Origin: an uncultured Planctomycetaceae bacterium
GTDB taxonomy: Bacteria > Planctomycetota > Planctomycetia > Planctomycetales > Planctomycetaceae
DNA: 14,319 nucleotides
NCBI GenBank assembly: GCA_903921605.1
Contig: CAIXQV010000070.1
Span: forward strand, 1 to 14,319
Direction of reading: 5' to 3'
Positions 6,457 through 13,856 of this stretch are shown in pieces (position 1 is the first letter of the stretch; the number at the start of each line of letters is the position of its first letter). The notes under the pieces are model-generated. The model searched no databases, was not told the origin of the DNA, and saw only the letters and a program-made list of their open reading frames with translations. The position numbers and the translations under genes are program-made.

Positions 6457-8937
6457 TCAGGGGACTGCCGCCGGATTCTCCAAAATCTGCGACCAGTGAA
6501 TATCCTGCTGCATCGCATACAGCACAATGTTCATCGCCAGTTTTGCGGCGTCCGCTTCGACATATCCATCACATGACAGTGACGCCTGATGCTCCAGAGC
6601 ACAACTGATGTCATACTTGCTGTAGATCACCACATATCGGCCATCAATTTCGATGCCTTCCAGCACGGGCGGACCTTCCTCAGCTCTTAGCGTGAGTGCC
6701 GCGTTTTCCGTGCTGGGAACCAGTCGCCTTCGAGTTGTCTTCTTGATGTCATGCCAGGTGGCTTCAGAATAAATCTCATGATCAGCCGGAATCTGTTTCA
6801 GAGGATGATCGGGATACAACTGAGCCATGAATTCTCGAAAACTGCGATCAAAGTTTGTCGAGCCACAGCAAGCATCCGCAAACAGAACGCGTCCTGTACT
6901 CAGAAAATCTCGAACGGCCTGTTGCTCCTGAGCACCAACACGAAATCGATAGCGACCATGCATATAAAGCAGTGGAAACGGATTCATCTCCTCCAGAGTC
7001 ATCGGGATCGCAGGTGTTTGCGCATTAGCGGCCAGCCCCACGGTTTCATTCAACGCTTCCAGTAGATTTTTCAACGCACGGGGAGCCGTGTCCCAGCCAC
7101 CATCATGTCGCAGCTTGCCAATCTGTAACAGTCCTCGCTCCGCAGAGTCGATGGCTTTCTTCTTCCGAGAACTGCTGTTGCTGAGCTTTTCCGGAGGTTC
7201 ACGACCGGTCGCATAAGCAACCACGTTGACTCCTACTTTCATGGCTCGACTGACGCGGCCGCTGAGTACCGAGTTGCGTTCCTTCGGCTCATGCTTCATC
7301 CACTTTTGCCATAGGCATCCGATATCGTCGGGCGAGTAGATAATCGACGTGCGACAACCGAAGTCGACTCCCCAGAGTTTTATGCCGTCGACATCTCGAA
7401 TGTTATACTCACTCCGAAACACCGCATGATCAGGCGTCAATGGCTGCAGCGAAGCATCTCCCTGTGGAAACATGCGGCTGACGATCTCACGGAACCCCTT
7501 GTCGAATCCCTGACCATCACAGTTGGCGACAGCAAAAATAAATCCCCCTGCATCCACATAATTCCGCAGCCACGAGACATGTTCGTCGGTCATTTGCGGA
7601 GCTTCGCGTCCAGAGATAAACAAAATCGGCGCCTGATTGAGTTCCAGAACTGCGGTCTCCGGCTTAAGACGGCTCATTGTCACAACCTGGCTGGTCAGAC
7701 GAGGCGGCCAGGCAGGCAGCCCATCAATCAACTCCACAAGATTAACGACGTCAAAGCTGTGACGGTTCCATTCACCATCATCCCGCGATTCCCCGTTCGG
7801 CGAATTGTAATCGAGCTTGTTCACGACAACTCGAGACAATCCCTTTGACAGAAACAGCAACGCCATGGCCGTGTTTATTGCCGAAACCGCTTCATGTCCT
7901 CTGGAGAGCCATTCCCCTGATGATTTCTGGGTTTCCGTGAGCATCGTAGCGCCCTGACGATACCAGTCATGACGACCAAAGAATCGCACCCCGCTCATTC
8001 TTCCTGCACGCTCAAGACCGTACAGGTAGTAGAAATGGAAATCCGAATTGCCGGGGTTGGATTGCACACTGAAATTTTCTGCCAGCCAACGACGACCATT
8101 CTGAAGGACCGGATCCGGCACAATGAGCTGACAACAATCCGGATTCCCCTGGGCATCGACGTCCTTGTCGCTGAGAAGCATTCGAGTCGTGATGCTCACA
8201 GTGGACAGGCCGGCGACCGTCATACTTCCTGTCAAAGGATGATGGTCAGAATATCGCCATGCACCGTTTCGCTGCTGATCATTCACCCAACGTTGATGTG
8301 CAAGTTCCCACGTCTCCCGGGAAACTTTTGCTCCGGCATACACGGCTTCACGGAGCGCTAGAACGGCGTACTGACCATTGCTCGGATCGCCGGAATTTGG
8401 CGCCTGCTCGCCCAATTGATAACCCCAGTAGCCCTGCGTCGTTCCGGCTCGAACCTGACTATTCTCAAGAAGCTCTGCATACTTCAGAATACGTGGCAGA
8501 TCCTGATCCAATTGCTCAGCCGCGCAAAGAGCCATCGTGATCAGTGATGTTTCATAGACAGCATGTGGCCCACTAACTCCCCCTGGCGGTAAAGCTCTCA
8601 GATAATTCAGACCACGCTGAACCGCAGGAGAATCTACAGGGCGATCACAGTTGATGAGGGCCATCACGACCATCGCTGTCACTCCTGCGGTATTACTGGA
8701 AACGGACGTTCCGCCAGACCACGAACCATCATCTTCCTGAGTTAACTCCAGGAAGTCACAGCCTTGCTCCATCGACTTCAACACGGCACTGCGCAAGCGC
8801 ACATCGTCCAAAGGGTCGGAATCTTCTCCCTCCTGAGCAGAACATCGACATGCAAGACAGGAAATCACTATCAGGACCAGAATTGTTCGGCCAATCTCGC
8901 AGGCGCTCTGAAAAAGGCCATCGTAATTCTTCATCAT
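6457..8937 (-). CDS. Exported alpha/alpha-toroid protein with two DUF4159 domains
   Basis: An 826-residue protein. Residues 15-34 are a signal sequence. It could be cut after CSA-34 (signal peptidase I), but VISC (24-27) also fits a loose lipobox, so a lipoprotein is possible. Residues about 45-370 resemble prenyltransferase/squalene-cyclase-type alpha/alpha-toroid repeats (for example DDGSWSGG 69-76, then NTAGVTAMVVMALI). Two DUF4159 domains follow, about 370-580 and 595-812. Their matching landmarks are FDKGFREIVSRMFP (478-491) with FDRSFREFMAQLYP (696-709), PDH (502-504) with ADH (718-720), and IIYSPDDIGC (532-541) with VIYSKYDISC (770-779). DUF4159 has a glutamine-amidotransferase-like fold and no settled function. 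No cyclase DxDD motif is evident in the toroid, so a binding role seems likelier than catalysis. Its ATG overlaps the desulfurase stop as ATGA (8934-8937), which indicates translational coupling. A second ATG follows immediately. Confidence 0.88.
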   Translation of the reverse strand: MMKNYDGLFQSACEIGRTILVLIVISCLACRCSAQEGEDSDPLDDVRLRSAVLKSMEQGCDFLELTQEDDGSWSGGTSVSSNTAGVTAMVVMALINCDRPVDSPAVQRGLNYLRALPPGGVSGPHAVYETSLITMALCAAEQLDQDLPRILKYAELLENSQVRAGTTQGYWGYQLGEQAPNSGDPSNGQYAVLALREAVYAGAKVSRETWELAHQRWVNDQQRNGAWRYSDHHPLTGSMTVAGLSTVSITTRMLLSDKDVDAQGNPDCCQLIVPDPVLQNGRRWLAENFSVQSNPGNSDFHFYYLYGLERAGRMSGVRFFGRHDWYRQGATMLTETQKSSGEWLSRGHEAVSAINTAMALLFLSKGLSRVVVNKLDYNSPNGESRDDGEWNRHSFDVVNLVELIDGLPAWPPRLTSQVVTMSRLKPETAVLELNQAPILFISGREAPQMTDEHVSWLRNYVDAGGFIFAVANCDGQGFDKGFREIVSRMFPQGDASLQPLTPDHAVFRSEYNIRDVDGIKLWGVDFGCRTSIIYSPDDIGCLWQKWMKHEPKERNSVLSGRVSRAMKVGVNVVAYATGREPPEKLSNSSSRKKKAIDSAERGLLQIGKLRHDGGWDTAPRALKNLLEALNETVGLAANAQTPAIPMTLEEMNPFPLLYMHGRYRFRVGAQEQQAVRDFLSTGRVLFADACCGSTNFDRSFREFMAQLYPDHPLKQIPADHEIYSEATWHDIKKTTRRRLVPSTENAALTLRAEEGPPVLEGIEIDGRYVVIYSKYDISCALEHQASLSCDGYVEADAAKLAMNIVLYAMQQDIHWSQILENPAAVP

Positions 8938-10088
8938 GGCTTCATGACTTTCTCGCTGCGCATTCGTGTGACGACAGTCGAAATTCGTTGCACTGCATCT
9001 TCAATTTCTCTGATCGTGTTCTGACAGCTAATGGAGAAACGGACAGAGGACTTGCAAACCTCCGGATCAACTCCCATGGCCAACAGAGCTTTTGCGGGCT
9101 CCATCGAACCGCTGGCACAAGTGCTTCCCAATGAACATGCCACACCCGCCAGATGCAGATTAACCAGCAACGCTTCGCCGGGCACTCCCGGGAATGCGAT
9201 GCTGAGCGTATTCACTAATCGATCGGCATGAAAACCGTGAACTACCGCTGGGGCACACTGTTGCAGAAGTGCGTCCTGCAATTGATCACGCAGGGAACGC
9301 ATTGCACGTGAGCGTTCTGTTGCTTCATCACGCCACAATTCCAGGGCGCGGGCCATGCCGGCAATCAGCGGAACAGCCTCCGTACCTGCGCGTCGACCAC
9401 TTTCCTGGTGGCCCCCGGCCAACAGCGGAGGAAGTTTAATCCCACGTCGCAATAACAGCCCGCCCGTCCCTCGTGGGCCATGAAACTTATGGGCACCAAA
9501 TGCAAGAGCCGCTGCACCAGTGGCCTGAAAATCCACCGTCATTTTCCCAACCGCCTGCACAGCATCCAGCAACAACGGCACACCATGCTGCTGACACAAA
9601 CGACTTAACTCTGTCACATCCTGAACGACGCCCGTCTCGTTGTGGGCAAGGATCACACAGACTAAACGAAGATCCTTCCATGGCAGTCCAGACAAGGATT
9701 CCGTTCTGATGCGTCCTTCCGAGTCAACGGGGACCGAAACTCTGCCAATCCCTGCTAAAGCCGCATTCGCACAGGCTTCAAGCGTCGCTGGATGTTCACC
9801 GTCAGTGCAGGCGATCAGACCTTTGCGGCCCGCCGTAAATCCATGCACAGCCATGTTGATGGATTCCGTTCCACCACTGGTAAAAATCAACTCCGACGCA
9901 TCAGCCTTCAGGATATCGGCGATGCTCTCACGACTGTCTTCCAGGATCTGCCTTGCCGCACGGCCGAACGAATGAGCACTTCCGGGATTCGCAAAAGCTG
10001 CCAGAAAGCACTCGTTCATCCGCTGAAGCACTCGCGCATCAAGCGGAGTTGTCGCATTGTTGTCCAGGTAAATTGGTCGGGCAGACAA
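8934..10088 (-). CDS. Cysteine desulfurase, NifS/IscS type (class V aminotransferase fold)
   Basis: A PLP-dependent enzyme that takes sulfur from L-cysteine, leaving alanine and an enzyme persulfide used for Fe-S clusters or thiolation. From the TTG at 10088 it has 384 residues. It begins MSARPIYLDNNATTPLD, the family's usual N-terminus. NPGSAHSFGR (34-43), TSGGTESIN (70-78) and ILAHNETGVVQD (146-157) are typical. LLLDAVQAVGK (172-182) carries the aspartate that contacts the PLP ring (D175). AHKFHGPRG (199-207) contains the Schiff-base lysine, K201. CSLGSTCASGS (318-328) contains the catalytic cysteine, C324. All key residues are present, so it should be active in the cytoplasm. I chose TTG because GGAG lies 8 bases before it and family alignment agrees. 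The alternative GTG at 10121, overlapping the upstream stop by one base, adds 11 residues without clear homology. No iscU, sufBCDE or iscR neighbour is present, so NifS, IscS and SufS subtypes cannot be told apart here. Confidence 0.93.
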   Translation of the reverse strand: MSARPIYLDNNATTPLDARVLQRMNECFLAAFANPGSAHSFGRAARQILEDSRESIADILKADASELIFTSGGTESINMAVHGFTAGRKGLIACTDGEHPATLEACANAALAGIGRVSVPVDSEGRIRTESLSGLPWKDLRLVCVILAHNETGVVQDVTELSRLCQQHGVPLLLDAVQAVGKMTVDFQATGAAALAFGAHKFHGPRGTGGLLLRRGIKLPPLLAGGHQESGRRAGTEAVPLIAGMARALELWRDEATERSRAMRSLRDQLQDALLQQCAPAVVHGFHADRLVNTLSIAFPGVPGEALLVNLHLAGVACSLGSTCASGSMEPAKALLAMGVDPEVCKSSVRFSISCQNTIREIEDAVQRISTVVTRMRSEKVMKP

Positions 10089-10096
10089 TGCTGACT

Positions 10097-10100
10097 CTCC
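10097..10100 (-). promoter_or_regulatory. Shine-Dalgarno site GGAG for the desulfurase TTG start
   Basis: On the minus strand GGAG at 10100-10097 sits 8 bases before TTG 10088. The upstream GTG at 10121 has only a weak AAAGA before it. This supports a TTG start and a 384-residue desulfurase, although coupled initiation at the GTG from the upstream gene's TAG remains possible. Confidence 0.5.
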
Positions 10101-10120
10101 GTGAGCAAAATCAGCGAGCA

Positions 10121-11038
10121 CTATTCTTTGTCAGTACGAACACGCACCTGCAGAGCACCCAGCATACGAGTGATCCGATCTTCTTTGCCGTTGATGAAGA
10201 GTACGTTCTCCAGCACGATCGCTCGACGTTCATTGCTGGCGTGAATGATCAAACGACCGGAACGCAGCAGCATGTATTCAAACAGGTCATTAATCTCTTT
10301 GTCGATTCGCAGGTTCGGAGCTGAGAATCTTTCGAGGTTGCTCAGGAATCCGTGATGGTGCAACAACTCGTTGCCTTTCACTTCCCAGTAATCGAAGCGA
10401 CGACTGATCATCACCCACATATAAAGGAACAACATGATCATCGTGTAGATCATATAGAACGATGCATTCGCCCATGGCTTAATGCTGAGCAGTCCCTGAA
10501 CCAGTTTTGGAGCAAGCCCGGGATATTGAGAAAACAGGAACCACAGGCCAATCACGATGGCGGTAATCGCAAAGAACCAGGTCAGTGAAGTCGTGCGTGG
10601 AAAATCAAACGAGATGACGACCATGTTCAATGCGAACACAATCAGAAAAATTCGAGCACACACGTTGTGGTACGAATGAATCTTGATTGAGACCGTTTCC
10701 GGTGCTGCTGTCGCGGAGGGAGACGAGGCTTCCGTGGCCAGAACGTTCTCTTTCGCGTCTCCATCCGCCGGAGCAGGATCTGCAGAAAACGGATCTGCAC
10801 TCTGAACTGCGGCCTTCATGACAACCTGGGCGTTCTGCTTTTGCTGAGCCACGATTTCGTTCGTCGGAATATCTCCTTTGGCCCACATCACGATGGAGCA
10901 AAAGAGAGCCGTCAAGACCGTCGGATAAAGAAACACAATCTTCGGGTAGGACACCAGATATACGTGATCCGGCATCTCAGACGCTGAAGCAACTGGAGGA
11001 GGGCTGGGAGTGACGGAAACAGAAGGATCCTGACTCAT
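10121..11038 (-). CDS. Four-helix membrane protein with PH-like C-terminal domain
   Basis: A 305-residue inner-membrane protein. Hydrophobic segments are at about 33-52, 127-146, 151-170 and 192-212. A long Ala/Pro/Ser/Asp-rich loop with a coiled-coil-like Gln stretch fills 53-125. The C-terminal 90 residues (about 215-300: DYWEVKGNELLHHHGFL, then FSAPNLRID and SGRLIIHASNERRAIVLENV) resemble the small bacterial PH-like (bPH/DUF304-type) domain that commonly follows membrane helices. That family is often membrane-associated and mostly of unknown role. The N-terminus is a Ser/Pro-rich tail. ATG 11038 is used; Met 22 would shorten the tail but has no ribosome site. Its TAG overlaps by one base the possible GTG start of the desulfurase, so the two genes are probably co-transcribed. 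The PH assignment is by pattern only. Confidence 0.72.
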   Translation of the reverse strand: MSQDPSVSVTPSPPPVASASEMPDHVYLVSYPKIVFLYPTVLTALFCSIVMWAKGDIPTNEIVAQQKQNAQVVMKAAVQSADPFSADPAPADGDAKENVLATEASSPSATAAPETVSIKIHSYHNVCARIFLIVFALNMVVISFDFPRTTSLTWFFAITAIVIGLWFLFSQYPGLAPKLVQGLLSIKPWANASFYMIYTMIMLFLYMWVMISRRFDYWEVKGNELLHHHGFLSNLERFSAPNLRIDKEINDLFEYMLLRSGRLIIHASNERRAIVLENVLFINGKEDRITRMLGALQVRVRTDKE

Positions 11039-11313
11039 GAAACGTGATCCCGAAATACTGAAAGGGAATGACCTGTCGAGTTGTCTGAACTGTGTTGCTG
11101 TCGATCCAGCGCTGAACAGCGAAATCTAACCGCACGGACCACGACTTGCCAGGGTTCCGAGGTAAGACGAGGCCTCCAAATACTGGTCCAGACGCAGCCG
11201 TGAGGCCTGATTCGCAGGCAAACCTCAAATATTGGCGACATTCAGCCGGCTGTTTGCCAGTCAGCACTTCTCGCAGCCGCGCGGCCAATCTCGCGATTTT
11301 CTGAGTTGCGAGG
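11039..11313. other. Gap between the sialidase/SGNH gene and the PH-protein gene
   Basis: This 275-bp gap has no clear terminator or promoter. A minus-strand GTG frame from 11324 to 10977 (115 codons) spans it and has a plausible first 60 residues, but it overlaps the PH-protein gene by 62 bases, ends in a Ser/Cys/Phe-rich stretch, and has no ribosome site. I treat it as unlikely to be coding. Confidence 0.4.
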
Positions 11314-13209
11314 CTATCTGGCACCTACACGGCCATCCAGCATTGGAAGAATCACGGGCAACATGGTCTCAGCCAGCACCTTATGCCCAGACGGATTCGG
11401 ATGACATTGATCGGTCGTCCATTCCCCAATATCCGTCCCTTCGGAATTAGCTTTCGACCAGACCTGAAAGTGATCGACCAACGGCACGTTCTGCTCACGA
11501 GCAACCTGACGGCATCCTTCCACGAACGGCTCCAGTCGCAGATTAGGATTCTCCCCCACGCCATTCGATGCGGCCTTATCTCCCCATCGTGGTTCTGTCA
11601 TCAGCACGACTTGAATTCCCGTTCGACGCAACTCACTGACGATTTTCTGCAGATTGGCAACGTAAACATCCTTCGTGAGACGACTCTCTTTCTGCCCCTT
11701 ATCAACATAGCTGTCGTTCGTTCCGTACATGACAGTCACGAGTGTCGGCTCCAGGCTCTGAATATCGCGACTCAGTCGAGCCAGCGCCTGATCGGTGCGT
11801 TCACCTCCGATACCATGATTGATCACATCCACATCATGCCCCGCTTTACGAAGATCGGACTGCAGCAAGGATGCGAATGTTTCTTCGGCAGTGACTCCTG
11901 ATCGCACGCCTTTCGTGATCGAATCGCCCAGAACGACAACTCGAGCCCGCGCGGAAGCGGCCAGATTCTTATTTGGCTGACTCCACTGAACGCGCGAGGC
12001 AAATACGCTGCCATTAGCTCCACGAGGATGAACTTTCCCCTCAGCCATATATTCAGCATCAGTCACCCACGATTCGTTCGGAGTAATCGCGGCAGCACCA
12101 AAATTCCCCAGCATCACTCCTCGCTCAGGCATCAATATTTTTTCTGTCGCGCGAATGACGTGCTTCTTTGCGGGATCCACCTGAGCCAGAAAAATGGGGG
12201 CACGATTGCGAGCGATATGGTCGTTCTTGGCGCCGCGACGCGTATAGCTGAGAAACAAGCCCTGATCATGAACCAGCCAGTGCTGCTGAGTATTGTAACT
12301 TCCCAGATCCAAACCATCATCGAAGGTCCACGGTTGAACCGGTTCAAAGTGCAGACCATCCTGACTGGTCGTGACGTAACTGCGAGCGTCGTTTCGCAGA
12401 GTCAGGTAATACGTTCCACGGAACAAGGCCATAGATGGCTCATAGAGTCCTCGCCCTTCCTCCAACGACAATTCATCGCCTTTTTCAATTAGTTCCATCG
12501 TGGTCCCGTCGAAACGGCAATGTAGTACGGTCGACTGATAGCGTTCGTTACCTCTGGACTTAAAATACATCGGCACCAGCAGAGTACCGTCGGGACGCAC
12601 GAGCCACTGAACACACCCCGGAGCCACCAGAAAATGTTTGGCCTCTTCATCCGGCATCGCCAACATTTTCCACTCGGTCCAGAAGCCCGTTTCAGGATCA
12701 TACGTGGCATACGCGCACTGATGGGAACGCGGTTGATCCAGAAGTTGCTCACCCGCGTCGCTGTACCGCAGTTTGGTTCCAATCGCCAAAAGCTTGCCGG
12801 ACTGACGATGCCAACCAGGTGTCACGTCGCAAACAGCAATCGTTTCGCCGTCAACTTTCCGTGAGTCAAGTTCTTTCGGGAGTGTTGGAGGAGTCCAGGT
12901 CGTGCCTCCATCGTCAGATCTCATGAAATAGAGACCGGAGTAATGATCAGAGACACCCAGATGCTTTTGCAACGTGCAGATCGCAATCGGAGTTTCCGAG
13001 TCAGCAAGTGGGATCGCTGCGATCCGAGGATGGAACCAGCAAAAGTCGGAACTCAACTCCTGATGCATCACATCCAGTTTGACTTCGTAAGGCAATGTCT
13101 GAGCCTGCAGCGTCGTCCAACTGGCGGTGAACATCGACAGGCAGCACCCCAATAGACTCCAAACGGAGACTCGATTCAACAAACCTGCGGTGCTTCGGTG
13201 CGAACTCAT
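11314..13209 (-). CDS. Secreted sialidase-like / SGNH (GDSL) hydrolase fusion
   Basis: A 631-residue exported protein with a signal peptide, hydrophobic core about 14-30, probable cut after LQA-36. Residues about 45-410 look like a sialidase-type beta-propeller: SDDGGTTW (98-105) is a textbook Asp box and TSQDGLHF (281-288) a degenerate second one, with FHPRIAAIPL (59-68) and YEPSM (256-260) at positions usual for such propellers. Residues about 421-625 are an SGNH hydrolase: GDSITKG (428-434, nucleophile S430), GIGGERT (466-472), YGTNDSY (495-501), and DQCHPNPSGH (600-609) supplying D600 and H603. All four blocks are intact, so esterase activity, probably removal of acetyl groups from carbohydrate, is expected in the periplasm or outside. 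Sialidase catalytic residues were not confirmed, so the propeller may cleave another glycan or only bind one. ATG 13209 lacks a strong ribosome site. The gene has a 647-bp upstream region on one side and a 275-bp gap to the PH-protein gene on the other, so it is probably a separate unit. Confidence 0.88.
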   Translation of the reverse strand: MSSHRSTAGLLNRVSVWSLLGCCLSMFTASWTTLQAQTLPYEVKLDVMHQELSSDFCWFHPRIAAIPLADSETPIAICTLQKHLGVSDHYSGLYFMRSDDGGTTWTPPTLPKELDSRKVDGETIAVCDVTPGWHRQSGKLLAIGTKLRYSDAGEQLLDQPRSHQCAYATYDPETGFWTEWKMLAMPDEEAKHFLVAPGCVQWLVRPDGTLLVPMYFKSRGNERYQSTVLHCRFDGTTMELIEKGDELSLEEGRGLYEPSMALFRGTYYLTLRNDARSYVTTSQDGLHFEPVQPWTFDDGLDLGSYNTQQHWLVHDQGLFLSYTRRGAKNDHIARNRAPIFLAQVDPAKKHVIRATEKILMPERGVMLGNFGAAAITPNESWVTDAEYMAEGKVHPRGANGSVFASRVQWSQPNKNLAASARARVVVLGDSITKGVRSGVTAEETFASLLQSDLRKAGHDVDVINHGIGGERTDQALARLSRDIQSLEPTLVTVMYGTNDSYVDKGQKESRLTKDVYVANLQKIVSELRRTGIQVVLMTEPRWGDKAASNGVGENPNLRLEPFVEGCRQVAREQNVPLVDHFQVWSKANSEGTDIGEWTTDQCHPNPSGHKVLAETMLPVILPMLDGRVGAR

Positions 13210-13447
13210 GAGGCATGACTTTCAGCATTAAAGGAAACTGCAACCCGGATGATCTGACTTATTGCGAAAGCAGCAAATGGCACTGGCTCCGATCGAATCG
13301 CACTTCGCACAACGGGGCCGGGCCAACGGCGAGATTGGTGCTGTCACATTTGCGTTGTGAGTACTCAACGAAAAAGAGCAGACGGCAACGCCGATAAGTT
13401 TCTTTCCACCGGCGTCGCAGTTGTGGCATCTTACACCGATGAACCCT

Positions 13448-13462
13448 CAGAGTAATACTCTG
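13448..13462. promoter_or_regulatory. 15-base palindrome, possible operator
   Basis: CAGAGTAATACTCTG has perfect 6-base arms around a 3-base centre. It lies about 240 bases upstream of the sialidase/SGNH start. Size and symmetry fit a dimeric repressor site, but only one copy is present and no regulator gene is in the window. Confidence 0.3.
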
Positions 13463-13472
13463 CGAAACAGAA

Positions 13473-13519
13473 GTGAGGCAGGACATTCATACCGAGTCGC
13501 TGCGCCTCGGTGAGGCAGG
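13473..13519 (+). repeat. 10-base direct repeat GTGAGGCAGG, two copies
   Basis: GTGAGGCAGG occurs at 13473-13482 and again at 13510-13519, starts 37 bases apart. The copies are exact. The spacing is not a near multiple of a helical turn (about 3.5 turns). The second copy overlaps the hairpin at 13504-13516. Confidence 0.4.
13491..13516. promoter_or_regulatory. Two overlapping, mutually exclusive hairpins
   Basis: ACCGAG (13491-13496) pairs with CTCGGT (13506-13511) around a 9-base loop. GCCTC (13504-13508) pairs with GAGGC (13512-13516) around a 3-base loop. The two share 13506-13508, so only one can form at a time. A further GAGGC at 13475-13479 could pair with GCCTC instead. This resembles a switchable leader, but the distance to the nearest downstream start (about 280 bases, minus strand) is long and the arms are short. 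Confidence 0.25.
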
Positions 13520-13856
13520 CGTTTTCGATCAGCCGGGCAGCCCGTTTAACCCACCAGAAAACAACACCCTGAGTCAACTGCGTCTCCCATTTCTACCGCC
13601 GCCGGCATTCACTCCGGCACGCGTGTTTCCGCAGCGACTCGTGCGAAGATTCAGCAACTGCGTGCGGATGTTCTGGTGACTCACGAAGTCGAAATGCTCA
13701 CTCGTCACCCCACGATCACGTGTACGTCGCCGACTGCGTTAAGTTGTTTGAAAGGGTGTTCCCGGTTGTCCTTTTGGCGCTCATGACAACGATCTTAGAC
13801 GGCTTTCAAAGTCTTCAGGATCGGCCTCGCGTTCACGAATCACGGAGCTGCCAAGC

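Larger units (their letters stand above)
13210..13856. other. 647-bp region upstream of the sialidase/SGNH gene
   Basis: No convincing gene is present. Short frames exist on both strands, the longest with ATG-type starts about 90 codons, but they conflict with each other and lack ribosome sites. The region must hold the promoter of the minus-strand sialidase/SGNH gene and the 3' flank of the FAD-protein gene. It contains a 6-base-arm palindrome (13448-13462), a 10-base direct repeat (13473-13482 and 13510-13519) and two competing hairpins (13491-13516). One startless plus-strand frame (13550-13786) carries a protein-like segment, IQQLRADVLVTHE (13649-13687), that could be the relic of a decayed gene. 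No terminator with a T tract was found after the FAD-protein stop. Confidence 0.5.

Noticed and set aside
10977..11324. 115-codon minus-strand frame from a GTG, filling the gap between the sialidase/SGNH gene and the PH-protein gene
   Set aside because: The first 60 residues look plausible, but it overlaps the PH-protein gene by 62 bases, its tail is Ser/Cys/Phe-rich like a shadow frame, and there is no ribosome site before the GTG.
13504..13530. Hairpin followed by TTTT, as a possible intrinsic terminator on the plus strand
   Set aside because: The stem is only 5 bases, the T run is short and set apart from it, and no plus-strand gene ends upstream.
13473..13679. 68-codon plus-strand frame (Pro/Phe-rich)
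   Set aside because: It starts with GTG inside a direct repeat, has no ribosome site, and no family is recognisable.
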